A stretch of DNA of 64,000 nucleotides from Heterohyrax brucei (GCA_028571685.1 CM053154.1:17454001-17518000); one strand, 5' to 3'. Positions 1 to 12,004 are shown, counted from the first letter of the stretch. Numbers and translations: made by a program. The notes: generated by a model from the letters alone, not told the origin.

Positions 1-1052
1 CAGATTAAAACAAAAACAAGGAATTCTTCTCCCGTAAACACTGCTGTGAAGGTTGAGCATATAAAAAAGAAGTAGAAACAGAGGCTGAGAAAAAAATGGC
101 AGGAGAGTAGAATGAAAACTGAGAGATCTGAACCAAGTCTGTCAAGCTCCAAAGCACTGATGTGTCACTGTATTTTTATATCGCCTCATCCCTAGGGGTA
201 GTCCCCATCATAGGCACATGACATAGCACTGATAGACCTTTGATCACATCACAGAACTTCTGCATCTGTGCCCAGGTGATGTCTCTAGGTCTCCTAAGTT
301 CATCCTCCAGCCGACCAAAGTATAGTGTCAGGAGGGAATGCTTTCCCACTGGACTTGACAGAAGTGAGAAGCCAATTTCTTGTCTCACTTGTCTCCTGCG
401 TCCCCAGAGAAGCTTTATTTATGTCCCGTGTTTCATAAAGGCCTTCCAGAGAGCAGTTCCATCCTCTCTTTCTTGTTTTCCATCAGCCTCTCTTTTTATG
501 GAGGTCAGACCTTGTCCTTGGGGCTGAGCAACAGGGCCATCCATTTCTGTTTCCCAGCATCGTCCTCTCCCTACATGTCAACACACAGTGATTGGGGACC
601 AGGGACAGGAGGCAGAGGCATTTGACAGCGTGGGTCAGTCTGGCCTGCTCCTTAACCCAAATGTGCAGAGTTTTGTTTTTTAAAATGTGCTGTTGACTTA
701 CACTCCTCATGCTTTGGAAAAAGAGAAGAATAAAGAGAAGACAAAGAACTAAGGCTTTACCCATTATACTACTTGGGCTGATTTACAAGTAGGTTTCAAA
801 ACAAATGATTTACAGAGAGATCCAAGATGGTTTAATCTAATTTATGCAAGAAATCTGGTGGTGTGTTTGAGTCTGGCAATTTGAACTTCAAAAAGTACAA
901 GTGATTCTACAAGAGACCTTTAATTTTACTGAGTTCTAAAACACATATGACACCTTTAGTGGCTAATTGAGAGACTTACTCTAAGAGTGTTTTCATTAAC
1001 TCAGAACTCCTTGTCTATCAGACTGATAATATCCAGGTTCTGTTGCCCAAAA
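1..1052. other. Unique DNA, no gene recognised
   Basis: No repeat family was recognised here. Several short open frames overlap on both strands between about 176 and 764; none shows a known domain or a convincing splice context, and frames open on both strands are typical of chance. Confidence 0.5.
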
Positions 1053-1208
1053 GAAAACCTGGGGGTGTAGTCGTTAAGTGCTACAGCTGCTAACCAAAAG
1101 CCAGCAGTTCACATCCATCAGGCACTACGTGGAAACTGTGTGGAGCAGTTCTGTTCTGTCCTATAGGGTCACTGTGCTTTGGAATTGACCCAATGGCAAT
1201 AGGTTCTG
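1053..1208 (+). repeat. AfroSINE, short form
   Basis: The tRNA-like head (taaccaaaagccagcagttc) is followed by the body (gtggagcagttctgttctgt) and the RTE-like tail (tagggtcactgtg). Several mismatches to the other copies suggest moderate age. Confidence 0.85.
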
Positions 1209-1331
1209 GAATACAATGGCAATGGAGTATAAATTCTTAATTCTAGAAACTTTTACATCTTCATTTTTAGATAAAATTACCTTAAAGCTGCTTTTCTAGT
1301 TGCTTTAATTTTCATTTAACTACGTTGAACT

Positions 1332-1481
1332 AAAAAACTCAATGCTGCTGAGTTGATTTGGACTCACAGTGACCCTATATAGAGGACAGAGTAGAACTGT
1401 TCTATAGTTTCCAAGGAGCACCTCAGAGTTTGAACTGCCTGCCTTTTGATTAGCAGACACAGCGCTTAACTGCTACACTAA
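1332..1481 (-). repeat. AfroSINE, short form, 5' end worn
   Basis: The reverse complement shows the tail, the cctatata box, the ccaaggagcacc body junction and the B-box region. The final bases of the tRNA-like head are lost or diverged. Confidence 0.85.
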
Positions 1482-1569
1482 ATTTACATACCCTTGTATA
1501 TAATAAAAATACTACTAGTAATGGTAGTGATAGTAATTATAAAACTACACTACTTAGTTATTATTATTA

Positions 1570-1770
1570 GCTGCTGTCAAGTTGATGCTTCACTCATAGG
1601 AACCCTATCATGTGTTACAGAGTAGACCTGCTCTCTAGAGTTTTCTTCACTGTAATCTCAGTGGAAGCAAATGTCTAAGCCTTTTCTTCCATGCAACTGC
1701 CGGGTGGGTTCCGACTGCCAGCCTTTGAGTTAACAGCCAATCCCAAAACCACTTGGGCCCCCCAGGCTTC
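1570..1770 (-). repeat. AfroSINE, long form, diverged
   Basis: It contains the extra middle block of the long form (ctgtaatctcagtggaagc) between body and head, and a recognisable cgggtgggttccgactgcc B-box region. Divergence is high, so this copy is old. Confidence 0.65.
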
Positions 1771-1799
1771 AGTACTCTTTTAATAGTCATGGCAATAAT

Positions 1800-1985
1800 G
1801 ATACAAAGTAACATTTCATTGAGCTATAGGTGTCAAGTAAAGTTCTACTGTTTCCACGGGGATGAACTAATTTAATGCTCACACCAACCCCTGAAGTCCC
1901 CATGATTATTATCCCGTTGGACAGAAGAGAAAACAGAGTCACAGAGCAGTTAAACTGTTGGCTGAAAGTCATTGAGGGAGGGGGA
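1800..1985 (-). repeat. MIR, ancient tRNA-derived SINE
   Basis: On the minus strand it has the MIR core order: a tRNA-like 3' half, ctgtttt-type core and the L2-like tail. On the plus strand the giveaway is ttaatgctcacaccaacccc followed by attattatccc. This family predates placental radiation. Confidence 0.6.
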
Positions 1986-2039
1986 GAGTTCTTCCGTATT
2001 CTGTGTGCTGCTCTGGATAGTCTGCTTGTGGAAGCAGGT

Positions 2040-2460
2040 GATGACAACAGTGCAAACAACAGTGTTTTGGGTTTTGTTTTGCTCATAAACAATAGGAAAG
2101 AAACTCAGATAGTGCAGTGATGGGGGGCAAAGATCACTGCTTCTCCTCTCATTTGTGTTCTCTCTGGCTGATATTAGTCATTAGAGATGATGTAGCATTT
2201 TGCAGTTAACAACTTTAGCAATGTTTAAAGTGAAATCAGCACAATTTAAAATAGTCAATGACTTTCAGAGAACACTTAGTGGAGCCTTTATTTTATGATG
2301 TGGTAATAGAGTGCTTTTTGATGTATCTGAGAATGTTCGTATTTCATAAGACAGAAATCAATTTGAGAAAACCTAACATTCTACCAAAGTTAGCAAAATC
2401 TCTGACAGTTGAGGGGAGTGGGGGAAATTCTCCTTGGCTCTAATAGAAAAACACTAGAAA
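2040..2460. other. Unique DNA, nothing recognised
   Basis: AT-rich sequence with no repeat, RNA gene or plausible exon seen. Confidence 0.45.
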
Positions 2461-2640
2461 ACCAAGCATGTTGCCGTTGAGTCTATTCGAACTCATGGTG
2501 AGTTAAACAGAGTATGTGCCAGAGAGACAGAGACAGAGTAGAGCTGTCCCATAGAGTTTCCAAGGAGCACATGGTGGCTTTGAACTGCTGAGCTCTTGGT
2601 TAGCAGCTGAACACTTAATCACTTTGACACTAGGGCTCCC
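2461..2640 (-). repeat. AfroSINE, short form with internal GA-rich insert
   Basis: The copy is normal except for a short agagagacagagacaga expansion in the box that usually reads aggacagagtag, making it longer than its neighbours. Confidence 0.8.
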
Positions 2641-2650
2641 TTTGCCCTAA

Positions 2651-2810
2651 GACCAAACCCATTGCTGTTGAGTTGATTCCAACTCATAGCGACCTTATGG
2701 GACAGTTTGCAGCTGCCCATAGTGTTTCCAAGGAGAGCCTGGTGTGTTTGAACTGCTGACCTTTCAGTTAGCAACCACAGCCACTTAACCCCAACACCAC
2801 CAGCGTTTCC
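2651..2810 (-). repeat. AfroSINE, short form
   Basis: It lies almost directly after another antisense copy. Tail, body and head are all present; gaccaaacccattgctgttg marks the tail end. Confidence 0.88.
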
Positions 2811-2929
2811 ATAGTGACCCTAAAAGTTGCTATTAAATATAGGGAGTCCTCAAGTTATGCACAGGTTGTGTTTTGTGTGTTTGACAAAAATGCATTATTC
2901 TGTATTTATGTTTTGGTGTGCCTTTTCAT

Positions 2930-3740
2930 CTCAACAGTATTGTGAGCAACTTTCCATGTCAATGAAAGCATCTGCAGGAGTCTACTTTTTATTGTGGTGA
3001 AAATGTCTGTAGGAAAACATGTACCATTTCAGCATTCTTTACCTGTATGTTAATTATGTATGTCGTGTCATACAGCTGTTACCACTCTCTGTTCCCAGTT
3101 TTTTTCCATCGCCTTTGAAAGAAACTCAGTATCCTGTGAGCAGTGATTCCCTCTGTCCTGCTGTCTCTTTCCCTTGGCAATCACGATGAACTTTGGTCTC
3201 TATGTATTCACCTCTTCTAGATATTGCACGTAAGTGGGTTCGTGCAACAATAGTTATCCTTTTGTGACTGACTCAGTTCACTCAGCATGTTTTCAAGGTC
3301 CCTCAGTGTTGTAACATGTGTCCGACTTCGTTTCTCTCCGTGGCAGAATAGTATTCCTCTGTACATATATGTACCATATTTTGTTTATCCATGTATTTGT
3401 TGATGGGCTTTTAGGTTGTTTCCACCTTTTGCCTATTGGGAGCAGTGCTGCCGTGAACCTTGGTGTACCGGTATCTGTTTATGTCCCTACGTTCAGTTCT
3501 TCTGAGTATTTATCTAGGAATGCAACTGGTGACTCATATAGTAATTTTTGGTTTCACTTTTTGAGGAACTGCCAAATAGGTTTTGAACAGTTTTACATCC
3601 CAGTAGCAATGAGCGAGGGATCCGTTTTCTCCATTTTGTTGCCAGCATCCATTGTTTCAGTTTTTTGTCCCTCAGTCATTAGCCATCCTAGTGGAGATAA
3701 AGCTGTATTACAGGATTCTTTTCATGACTACATACTGTCC
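2930..3740 (-). repeat. Old L1 (L1M-type) 3' portion
   Basis: The plus strand reads the reverse complement of the last part of L1 ORF2 and the 3' UTR: landmarks are ttcactcagcatgttttcaa, tggcagaatagtattcctct, tttgtttatccatgtatttg and gaggaactgccaaatagg. The 142-residue open frame at 3318-3746 on the plus strand is an antisense shadow of this LINE, not a gene. Its divergence places it well before the AfroSINE copies. Confidence 0.8.
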
Positions 3741-4168
3741 CAATGAGTGCCAAGCCAGCCAAGTGCCGTCATGTGGATAGATGTACCGTAATTGAAAGGC
3801 ATGTTGCCAACTTGTCTTCTGGAAAGACTGTAGCATTTTGAATTTCCACAAGCATTACATAATGGAGCCCTTTCCACTTCTGGATTTTCGCTTAAAACAA
3901 TCTGTCAGTTGTTTAGGGGGGCAATGGTCTTATGTTTCAATTTATGGGATTTGGGTTAGTAATGAATCGATCTTCTTTCTTTTTTTTTCATGTCCTTCAT
4001 TTTATGAACTGCTTGAGTTTCTTTGGGGATGTGTGTACCTCTTTTTCTTTTCCTAAGGATATTAACAATTTTTCTGATACAGTTTTATATATTTATTTCT
4101 GATTTGGGGCAAGTCTTTTGATTTTAAATCTCATACTATTTTCAAGTACTTTCAAGGATTCATATTAA
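3741..4168. other. Unique AT-rich DNA
   Basis: No gene seen. Some of it may be very worn L1 continuing from the element to the left. Confidence 0.4.
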
Positions 4169-4811
4169 GAATAAGCCTGTTTTTTCTGGGGTCTTAAAAG
4201 CTAGGAAGCTGCCACGTGAGGTACATCAAATGGTTCCAACTCAGCTGGAACACATGATCACCAAAGGCAACAAAGACATGAGAGAAAAAGAGCCTAGAAG
4301 ACAGAAGGACCCGTATGAATGGGTGACTGAATCAACACGTGACCAGAAGAACCAGATGGTGCCTGGCTACCACAAGTGACAGTCATAATGGGGCACGCAA
4401 TGTTGAGTCCCAGTAGCAGCACAAGAAAAAGAGGGGTGCACCTCACGAACTCCACTAAAAGACCACAGTTGGTGGTCTGAAGGCATGGGAGTTCCCCTGG
4501 GAGCATGGCCCCTAGACCTGCTGCTGCCCCTGATCAGAAATCATTACTGAGGTCAACTCTCCGGGCAGGAATGGATTGGACTCAGGGACCCAATGTGACC
4601 ATATGGTGTGTGCACTTTATGGTTCTATGCATCTCTAGGATGCTGTCCTATTGATGTGTATAGGACAGAAAGGAGGACTGAGCTGTCACCAGGCAAGGAG
4701 AGCAAGAGGAGCTGCAGACAGGCAGGCATGCAAATTTAATTAGTATTGTATACTTTCACTCAATCACAATAAACAAACAAACAAACAAACAAAAAAACGA
4801 ATAAGCCTGTT
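4169..4811 (+). repeat. Afrotherian L1 3' UTR, 5'-truncated, with target duplications
   Basis: The insertion spans 4182-4798 and is flanked by a perfect 13-base duplication, gaataagcctgtt, at 4169-4181 and 4799-4811. It holds only the L1 3' UTR, starting near the ggggtcttaaaagctaggaa block, and ends in an AATAAA signal followed by an (AAAC)n-like tail. The same UTR recurs at 12955, 24250, 39300, 54449 (minus) and 58255. Hallmarks are normal L1 target-primed insertion: 5' truncation, A-rich tail, flanking duplication. Confidence 0.9.
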
Positions 4812-6121
4812 GAAGTGTAGTCTAGTAGAATTGTTTCAGGTGATTCATAAGTAATATACCACCATTGTGAAGTGGTTTCCAAAGTGTTTAAGGCAACCTC
4901 TTCCCTGATAGTGAGCCTTTGCATCACTCTAGAAAAGCAGAACTTTTTCTTATTTTAAAGGTCAGCTTCTATGCAGGCACTGTCCAAGTTACTGTTCATT
5001 TCTTGTCAGTATAGTACTCATCTTCCTGTAAATCTAAGTTTTCGGCAGCAGTTACTTCCCTCCATAACCCCCTATTTTCTGTTGTAACGAGTCCCCTAGG
5101 AGGACATGTAGGAGGTAAGATTTAATAATGCCCAGATTTCCTGTTGGGTAGAACAAGAAAGACTTCCAAGGGAAGTAGTGGAAGTCCCTAGGATTATTTA
5201 TTTCTACACAGTCCCAAGCCAAGTAACAGAAAATTTCCCTAAGAGAATGTGGGAAAAGGTTAAAACTTCTGCTAAAAACCTGTAGCTGTCCAGGTTCGTT
5301 TGTGTTTTTGCTTTTCCTTGTATGCACCACAAACCACAAGTATGAAAGCTTAAAATGTCTGTTCTTAAAATTAATTCTTACTAATAACTAATAAAATGAA
5401 TATTATTAAATTTTTGAGGAACATACTAACATTTGCCAGACTTAGTGAAATCATTTTGGTGACAGTTCTTCTCCCATGTCTTCTAACAGCCCATTGTATG
5501 TTCAGATTAAGACTTAAAAATTGGTACTGATTGGTTCATTGTTATTTCAGAAATGGGAATCCTTATCTAAGCTGAGACTAGGGAGTCTCTTGTTCTCAAG
5601 GCCAGTATATTTATTGCTTCTTTTTTCCTTTATTTACCAATGAAAACATGCCCCAGCAAGAAAGGAACTTAGCTGAGCATTCTTTAGGCTTGTTGGTGTG
5701 TATTCGTTTTATTTTCTAGTGTCGAAGTAAGTGCTCTCCCGAATACCAGTGGAACTGGCTTTGACCATGTGGATGACTATGTGGATCAAAGTGGGAAATT
5801 ACTATATCCAGTGGGTTCATGGTTTTGATGGCAAAAAGGTTTTAATATGCCAATTTGTTTTGCAGATTCTTTTGTTTCTCAATTCTGTGATTAAAAAAAT
5901 CAAAACAATGCATGATAACAAAAAAGTAAGTACCGAATGAGAGTAGCTAAAAAGGAAAAAGTACTCCACTCCAGTTACCTTACACACCAGCAGTAACTAC
6001 TTTTATCTAATGCTGTTGTTCCAGATCCTAATGTTTAAGGTCTAAATGGCTACACGTATTTCTTCATTTCTTTAGACTCTTTACCATGAAAGGTGATGTT
6101 TCAGCACATTCATTGTAGTTC
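4812..6121. other. Unique DNA
   Basis: No repeat was recognised across this stretch. It contains one exon-like spot near 5720-5828, listed separately with low confidence. Confidence 0.5.
5720..5828 (+). other. Weak exon-like segment
   Basis: A pyrimidine-rich tract ending attttctag (5711-5719) resembles a splice acceptor. The frame from 5721 is open for 35 codons, includes DHVDDYVDQSGKLLYPVG, and stops at 5826. No good GT donor lies before the stop, and a second frame (CRSKCSPEYQWNWL then stop) is equally open at first. I do not recognise the peptide. A chance open stretch of this length is common, so this is a pointer, not a gene call. Confidence 0.12.
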
Positions 6122-6281
6122 TGGAACTCTGGTGGCATACGGCTTAAGAGTCATGGCTGCTAACCAAGAGGTCGGCAGGTTGACGCCACCAGGCACTGCT
6201 TTGGAACTCTATGGGGGCAGTTCTGCTCTGTCCCATAGGGTCGCTACGAGTCAGAATCGGTTCAGTGGCAATGGGCTTCGT
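6122..6281 (+). repeat. AfroSINE, short form
   Basis: Complete head-to-tail copy close to consensus: gtggcatacggcttaagag, gctaaccaagaggtcggcag and the tail with cagaatcggttcagtggcaa. A 103-residue frame across it is not a gene. Confidence 0.9.
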
Positions 6282-6404
6282 TTTCTTTTCTTTCTTTTTC
6301 TGTTGTGCGTCTATGTGCATTTCTCATGCCTGGCATTTTATTGTTGTTGTTACTTAGGCATTTATCTGTCTACCCACATATCTGTCTGTTTACCACTAAT
6401 TTGA

Positions 6405-7825
6405 ACTTCAAAACCTGTGCTATCCTCACAGTTGTTGCAGTGTTTGAGCCCCTTATTGCAGCCACTGTGTGAGTGCATCTCATTAAGGGTCTTCCTCTGT
6501 TTCAGTGACCAAGCATGATGTCCTCTGCAGGGCTTAGTCCCTCCTGATAACATGTCCAAAATACATGAGGCAAAGTCTTGCCATCTCATCTTCTAAGAAG
6601 CATTCAGGCTGCACTGACTTCAAGACAGATGTGGGTGGTCTTCTGGCAGTCCGTGATGTATTCAGAATTCTTCACCAACACCTTAATTCAAAGGAATTAA
6701 TTCTTTTGCAGTCTTTCTTATTTATTGTCCAGCTTTTGCATGTATATGAGATGACTGAAAATACTGTGGCCTGGGTCGGGCACACCTTGCTTCTCAAAGT
6801 AACGTCTTGGGTTTTAAACATATTATAGAGACCTTTTGCAGCAGATTCTCCCAATACAATATGTTATTTGGAGTCTTGACTGCTGCTTCCATGGATGTTG
6901 GCTATAGATCCAGGTAAAATGAAGTCCTTGACAATTTTTGTATTTTCTCTGCTTATCTTGATGCTGCTTATTGGTCCTATTGTAAGGATTTTTGTTCTTG
7001 TGATGTTGAGATATGATCCACATTGAAGGCTGCTGTCTTTAATCTTCGTCAGTAAGTACTTCAAGTCCTCTTCACTTTCAGCAAACGAGGTTGTATCATC
7101 TGCATATTGCAGATTGTTAATGAGTTTTCCTCCAACCTTAATGCCATGTTCTTCTCCATGTAGTCCAGCTTCTCAAATTATTTGCTCAGCATACAGATTG
7201 AGTGAAGCATGATGAGAGCATACAACCATGATACATGCTTTCCTGACTTTGAACCATATAGTGTGAACAACTGCCTCTTGATCTATGTACAGATTCCTCA
7301 TGAGCACAATTGAGTGTTCTAGAAGTCCCATTCTTTGCAGTGTTACCCGTAACTTGTTATGATTCACACAGCTGAATGTCTTTGCACAGTCAATAAAACA
7401 TAGGCAAACATCTTTCTGCTATTCTTTGCTTCCAGCCAGGATCTATCTGATACTCTTTCTTCCACATCCTTTTCTGAGCCTGGCTTGAATTTCTGACAGT
7501 TCCTGTCATGTTCTGCTGCAACTGCTTTTGCATGATCTTCAGTGTAATTTTCCTTGTGTGTAATCTTAGTGCTATTGTTTGTTAATTTCTGGATTCCTTT
7601 GGATCACCTCTCTTTGAATGGGCACAAGTATGGAGCCCATCCAGTCGGCCGGCCAGGGAGCTGTCTTTCAGATTTCTTGCATAGATGAGTGAGCACCTCC
7701 AATACCACGTCTGTTTGTTGGAACATTTCAGCTGGTAATCTGTCGGTTCCTGAGCCGTTTTGAAGCCAGTGCCTTGAAGAACTAGGGCCCCGACAAGGGC
7801 CTGCTCTATCTCCTGAGATCATCAG
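6405..7825 (-). repeat. RTE (BovB-like) LINE, longest copy in the window
   Basis: Minus-strand translation gives pieces of an RTE reverse transcriptase in order. MRNLYIDQEAVVHTIWFKV and LNLYAEQII come from the palm/finger region, then ILTIGPISSI and ISYTCKSWTINKKDCKRI from the C-terminal part. The frame is broken many times, so the copy is inactive. The extreme 3' tail seen in the other RTE copies is missing or unrecognisable on the left side, and the right side stops inside the coding region. It is older than the 62.5 kb copy judging by its divergence. Confidence 0.85.
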
Positions 7826-8429
7826 CTCTGTTGCTACTTTTATGTTATCAAATTTTGATGTTTAAATTCTTAAGTTGCTGTGATTAACCTTACCATGCTT
7901 TGTCTAGAGGTTTATTCTGAACATGGCAAACAAGAGGCAGAAATACAGTTCTACGTAACAAACCCGTGTCTCTGGAGAGAATGTTAAAGGCATCAAGATC
8001 AAATAGATTTTCTTTTCATAAGTTCCACATTACTTAGAAGCACATCTTTTCATTTGTTTCTATTCAGATGATGACTTTCCTGTACTTACTCTGCTTATCT
8101 TGGAGATTTTAGGAACTTTTCTTTTTTGTGATGAAAGGAAAAGCGTTACTTCTTCGTGTTTCTAAGATCTTTTAGCTCCTGATTGTGCTGGGGTTTGAAG
8201 GGAATGAATTCCTTTATTTGTCTTGAATAGAGGATGTCTTTGCTGATCTTGACCTCTCTATAAAGATAACAAATCGGCCTTCCCTTCCTCTGTCATCCAG
8301 CCTTGCCTCTCTTCCTTAGTCTGCTTCTATTTCTGTCTCTTACAGATCCAACTAGTCCATGCATGAAACTGTTCTCTCCCCACAACCACATTGGAGGAAT
8401 TTTTGGTTTTTTCAGCTATTAAAGAGTAG
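7826..8429. other. Unique DNA, nothing recognised
   Basis: No repeat or gene seen. A poly-pyrimidine rich part around 8270-8350 has no coding support. Confidence 0.4.
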
Positions 8430-8631
8430 GAGACCTGGGATGGTACAGTTAATGGACTGGTCTGCTAACAGAAAGGTTGGAGGTTCAAGGTCACACAGAG
8501 GTACCTAAGAAAGAAGACCTGATGATCTACAGCTGAAAGAAACTAGCCATTGTAAATCCTGTGGGGACACATTTCTGCTGTGACACACAAGGGGTCTCTG
8601 TGAGTCAGAATTGACGCAGTCACCACTGGTT
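8430..8631 (+). repeat. AfroSINE, long form
   Basis: It carries the long-form middle block (aagaagacctgatgatctac, then gccattgtaaatcctgtggg) between the B box and the tail, giving about 200 bases instead of 160. Confidence 0.8.
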
Positions 8632-8841
8632 TCTTAAAGGATAAAAGGAGACACCCGTATCTATTAATGTAAAGTCACAACGAGTGGTTGCTTATCGCTG
8701 GAACTCTGTTAACGGAGTTTTCACATTTTTCTTTTTAAACCAAAGGACTTCTTAATTATCTCCTCTCTGTAACTGACTGCTTCGAAGCAAATCTGGGGTA
8801 CTCTTTTGTCCATATTTGTACATTTTTCCATGGATATACTC

Positions 8842-9008
8842 CAAAAAAATCTAAACCCACTGTCGTTGATTCGATTCCAACCCATGACGACGCTATAAGT
8901 CAGAGTAGAACTACTTTATAGGGTTTCCAAGGAGCAACTGGTGGCTTTGAACTGCTGACTTTTAGGTTGGTAGCCACAGAACTTAACCACCATGCCACCG
9001 GGGTTTCT
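8842..9008 (-). repeat. AfroSINE, short form
   Basis: Full-length antisense copy; the tail end (ctaaacccactgtcgttgat) and head end (caccatgccaccggggtttc) are both clear. Confidence 0.9.
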
Positions 9009-9094
9009 GTGGGTATACTTAGTTGACTCCAAACAAGCGACTTTGTTTCTCTAGATGTCTCAATTTTTCCCATCTCCCCTTTGGAATGAATTTT

Positions 9095-9280
9095 TTGTTT
9101 TCATTCAGCTATAATTTGAACATCATAAAATTCACTTTTTTAAAGTTATATGGTAGTTTTAGTGCATTAATGAGATTATGCAAATTAATTTTTAATGAAA
9201 AATTTTAAAATCCACAAAAGCAAATAAAGTAGAATGAACATTTATATACCCACCACTGAGATTGAGCGAGTATAATGGAG
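9095..9280 (-). repeat. L1M 3' UTR fragment
   Basis: Phrases such as cataaaattcacttttttaa and atatacccaccactgagatt match the reverse complement of old L1 3' UTRs. Short and diverged. Confidence 0.4.
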
Positions 9281-10228
9281 CCTGTTTTACTAGAATTGAT
9301 ACTAGAATAGTCCTGAGACACAGCTAATGTGAGTGAAACTCTAGATTTTGAGAAGTTTGGGAATGCAAAGTATTTGACCTTGTGAGTATGCTGATTAAAA
9401 ACTCATTCCCTTTTTCACCATTGTCTCCTACGACCAATTTAGAGCCGTCTTTACTGGGTGGCTTTGAACTCTCTCCATTAGTTTCCTCTGTGCATAATCT
9501 TGAGATATGAGATAAACATTTTTGAAACACATTTTAGTAAGATATTTACCTGTTGATCATACAAGGTTAGAATGTTCCCTTCAAGGAGGAAAAAGGACTC
9601 ATCAAGCAAGGAGCAGGGCCATTTGCAGGGGTGGGATCTGGGGCCTGGGGCATAACAAGTGTGGGAGCCACTTGGAATGAGAACTGCCATTGTGTTGAAG
9701 CAGGAAGTCAGGACCACCGAGGGGGGATGCAGGTCTCAAAGATCAAGACAGAGAAAGGCCTCGAGTCCAGCAGGTCAGAAGGTCTGAAAAAGTGGTTCCC
9801 CCAAGATCTAACCAGGCCTGGTCTGTCTTCTCCTTCTTAGGTTGAATGTTGATGTCAGCCCCACAGATACAGGCGTTTACAGCCTGGAGAAGAATTTGCG
9901 ACACGCCAGTGTGCTTTCTTTCAGAGTTACTGGAATGTTTAGCAGCGTACAATTTGAAACTATTTCAGATAGGTGTAATTTAATGCCCCAGTCCATTCAG
10001 TTGACCTTTGGCAAGTGCGTGACTGTTAAGTAATATTTCTACCTATGTGCTGATCACTTAGATTTGAGGACATTTTAGTAGTTTTCTACTACCCTGTCCT
10101 GCGTACTGCTAGTCTCTGGATGCTGTCCCTGGATTCTTACTTAGATGGTTGTCACTGGATGTTTGATTTACTATTTTTTTCTCAGCCCATAATCTTCTTT
10201 ATTATTTTTAAACAATGGTTAATGATTG
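9281..10228. other. Unique DNA, nothing recognised
   Basis: Short frames at 9631-9840 and 9842-10033 have no domain, splice or promoter context. Confidence 0.45.
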
Positions 10229-10266
10229 TGTATGAGTCGGATCCGACTCGACGGCACTTGGCTTGG
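10229..10266 (+). repeat. Isolated SINE/RTE 3' tail
   Basis: Only the last ~38 bases of the shared tail are present, containing the perfect palindrome gagtcggatccgactc at 10234-10249. There is no SINE body upstream. Confidence 0.65.
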
Positions 10267-10269
10267 CCA

Positions 10270-11060
10270 TAGTCATTAGTTTTATTACTTTTCAAGCAGC
10301 GATTCAAATGGTAGCTTAGCGCAGTTTTTTTTAATATATAATCCAGTTAGGCAGTTCATCTAAATTTTTTGTTCATTCAATTTCTTTGTCTCTGTTTGGC
10401 TTGGCATGAAAGTAAAACTGTGAATGGCAGTGAAGATTAAATTATGATGGTCCACTTATTACATTTTTATATGTAAGATCTTTGCTGAACACAAGCAGAA
10501 TATCTGTTTTATCTCATATCCTAGGGCCAGTCTGTTCTTCACAGATAACAGGTGGTGTAGTAGTGGACTTTCACTGGTTCCTGGAAGGACACTTAGGATT
10601 ATGGAAGTAGTTACAGAAAAATACCATACCCTACCCTATCTTTTTTTTTTCAGAAATTTCATATCTCTTTGTGGGTACATTGTAAAGAAAATATATCTTA
10701 TCAACAGGTTTAAATGTCACTCTGCTTCACAAATGGTGAGACAGAGAGATTTCCTGGCCCTTTATTGATAACAGATGTGCAGTTAGATATTTTGAGAGTA
10801 ATATCACACTCACTTTCCTTTACCTAGTCCCCTTCATGCCTAGAACTATGTTGCCTTAATTATTTTACTCTTTGAGTACTCTTCTAGCTTTGCAAATACA
10901 ACTTTGGCTTGACCACAGAAGCAATTTTATGAAAACATTTTTAGCTCTGAGATCAATATGTTTATTTATGTAACCCAGTAAATCATGGGCTTTCCAATTG
11001 GTCCCCAAACCCTTAGAATATATTAAAAGTAAAAATATTTTTGCTTCTGTCCAAAAAAGT
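10270..11060. other. Unique AT-rich DNA
   Basis: No repeat or gene recognised before the L1 fragment begins. Confidence 0.45.
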
Positions 11061-11065
11061 GAAGG

Positions 11066-11966
11066 ACCTGTGAGAATATCAATAAAATTGACAAACTACT
11101 GGCCAAAATGACAAAGGAAAAGAATGAGAAGATGGAAATAATCAAAATATACATGAGATGGGTGACATTATGGTAGAACCAACTGAGATGAAAAAGATCA
11201 TAACAGAATATTACGGAAAGTTGTAGCATAAGAAATTGAAAACCTGGAAGAAACAGGCAAGTTTCTAGAGACACCTACCTACATAGACTAACACAAACTG
11301 AAATAGAAAATTTAAACAGACCTATAACAAAAGAAGAAATTGAAGAGATGATAAAAATAAAAATCTCAACAATAACAAAAAGCCCCGGCCCAGATGGCTT
11401 CACTGCGGAACTCGACCATACATTCAGAGAAGTGTTGACATTGATTCTACTCTAACTATTCTAGAACATAGAAAAGGAAAGAATATTTCAATTCATTCTA
11501 TGAAGCCAAGATAACCCTGATACTAAAGCCAGGCAAAGATGTCACTGTAAAAGAAAATTACAGACCAATATCGCTCATTAACGTAGATGAAGAAATTCTC
11601 AACAAAATTCCAGCCAATAGAATTCAAGGGCTTATCAAAAACAAATAATGTGTCATGATCAAGTGGTATTCATACCAGGTATGCAAGAATGGTTCGCCGT
11701 TAGAAAATCAATGAATGTAATTCACCACATAAATAAAACAAAGGCAAAAAAAATCACGATCATCTCAATAGATGTTGAAAAGGCGTTTGACGAAATCCAA
11801 CATACTTTCCTGATAAAAACTTTCAGCAAAATAGGAGTAGAAGGGAAATTTCTTCACAAAATTAAGGGCATACATGTGAAACCAAGAGCCAACATTATTC
11901 TCAACTGAAGGAGACTGAAAGTATTCTCTTGAGTATGAGAATTAGACGAGGAAGCTTACCACTAAG
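11066..11966 (+). repeat. L1 ORF2 internal fragment (reverse transcriptase)
   Basis: Plus-strand sequence gives L1 ORF2 reverse-transcriptase text: a SPGPDGF-like block near 11380, then IISIDVEKAFDEIQHTFLIK (11755-11815) and KPRANIILN at 11880-11907. IDVEKAFD carries the first catalytic aspartate region of the L1 palm domain. Both ends are cut off, the YADD block and 3' UTR are absent, and the frame is broken in several places. The 86-residue frame at 11648-11908 is part of this dead LINE. Confidence 0.88.
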
Positions 11967-12004
11967 TAGTAGAGACAAGACCTGCCCCTTTGGAGGAATA
12001 CAGT

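Noticed and set aside
176-764. Cluster of overlapping frames at the left edge
   Set aside because: Frames on both strands overlap; the minus-frame peptide with DITWAQMQKFCDVIKGL looks protein-like but could not be tied to any family.
3318-3746. 142-residue open frame on plus
   Set aside because: It lies wholly on the antisense strand of an old L1 3' portion.
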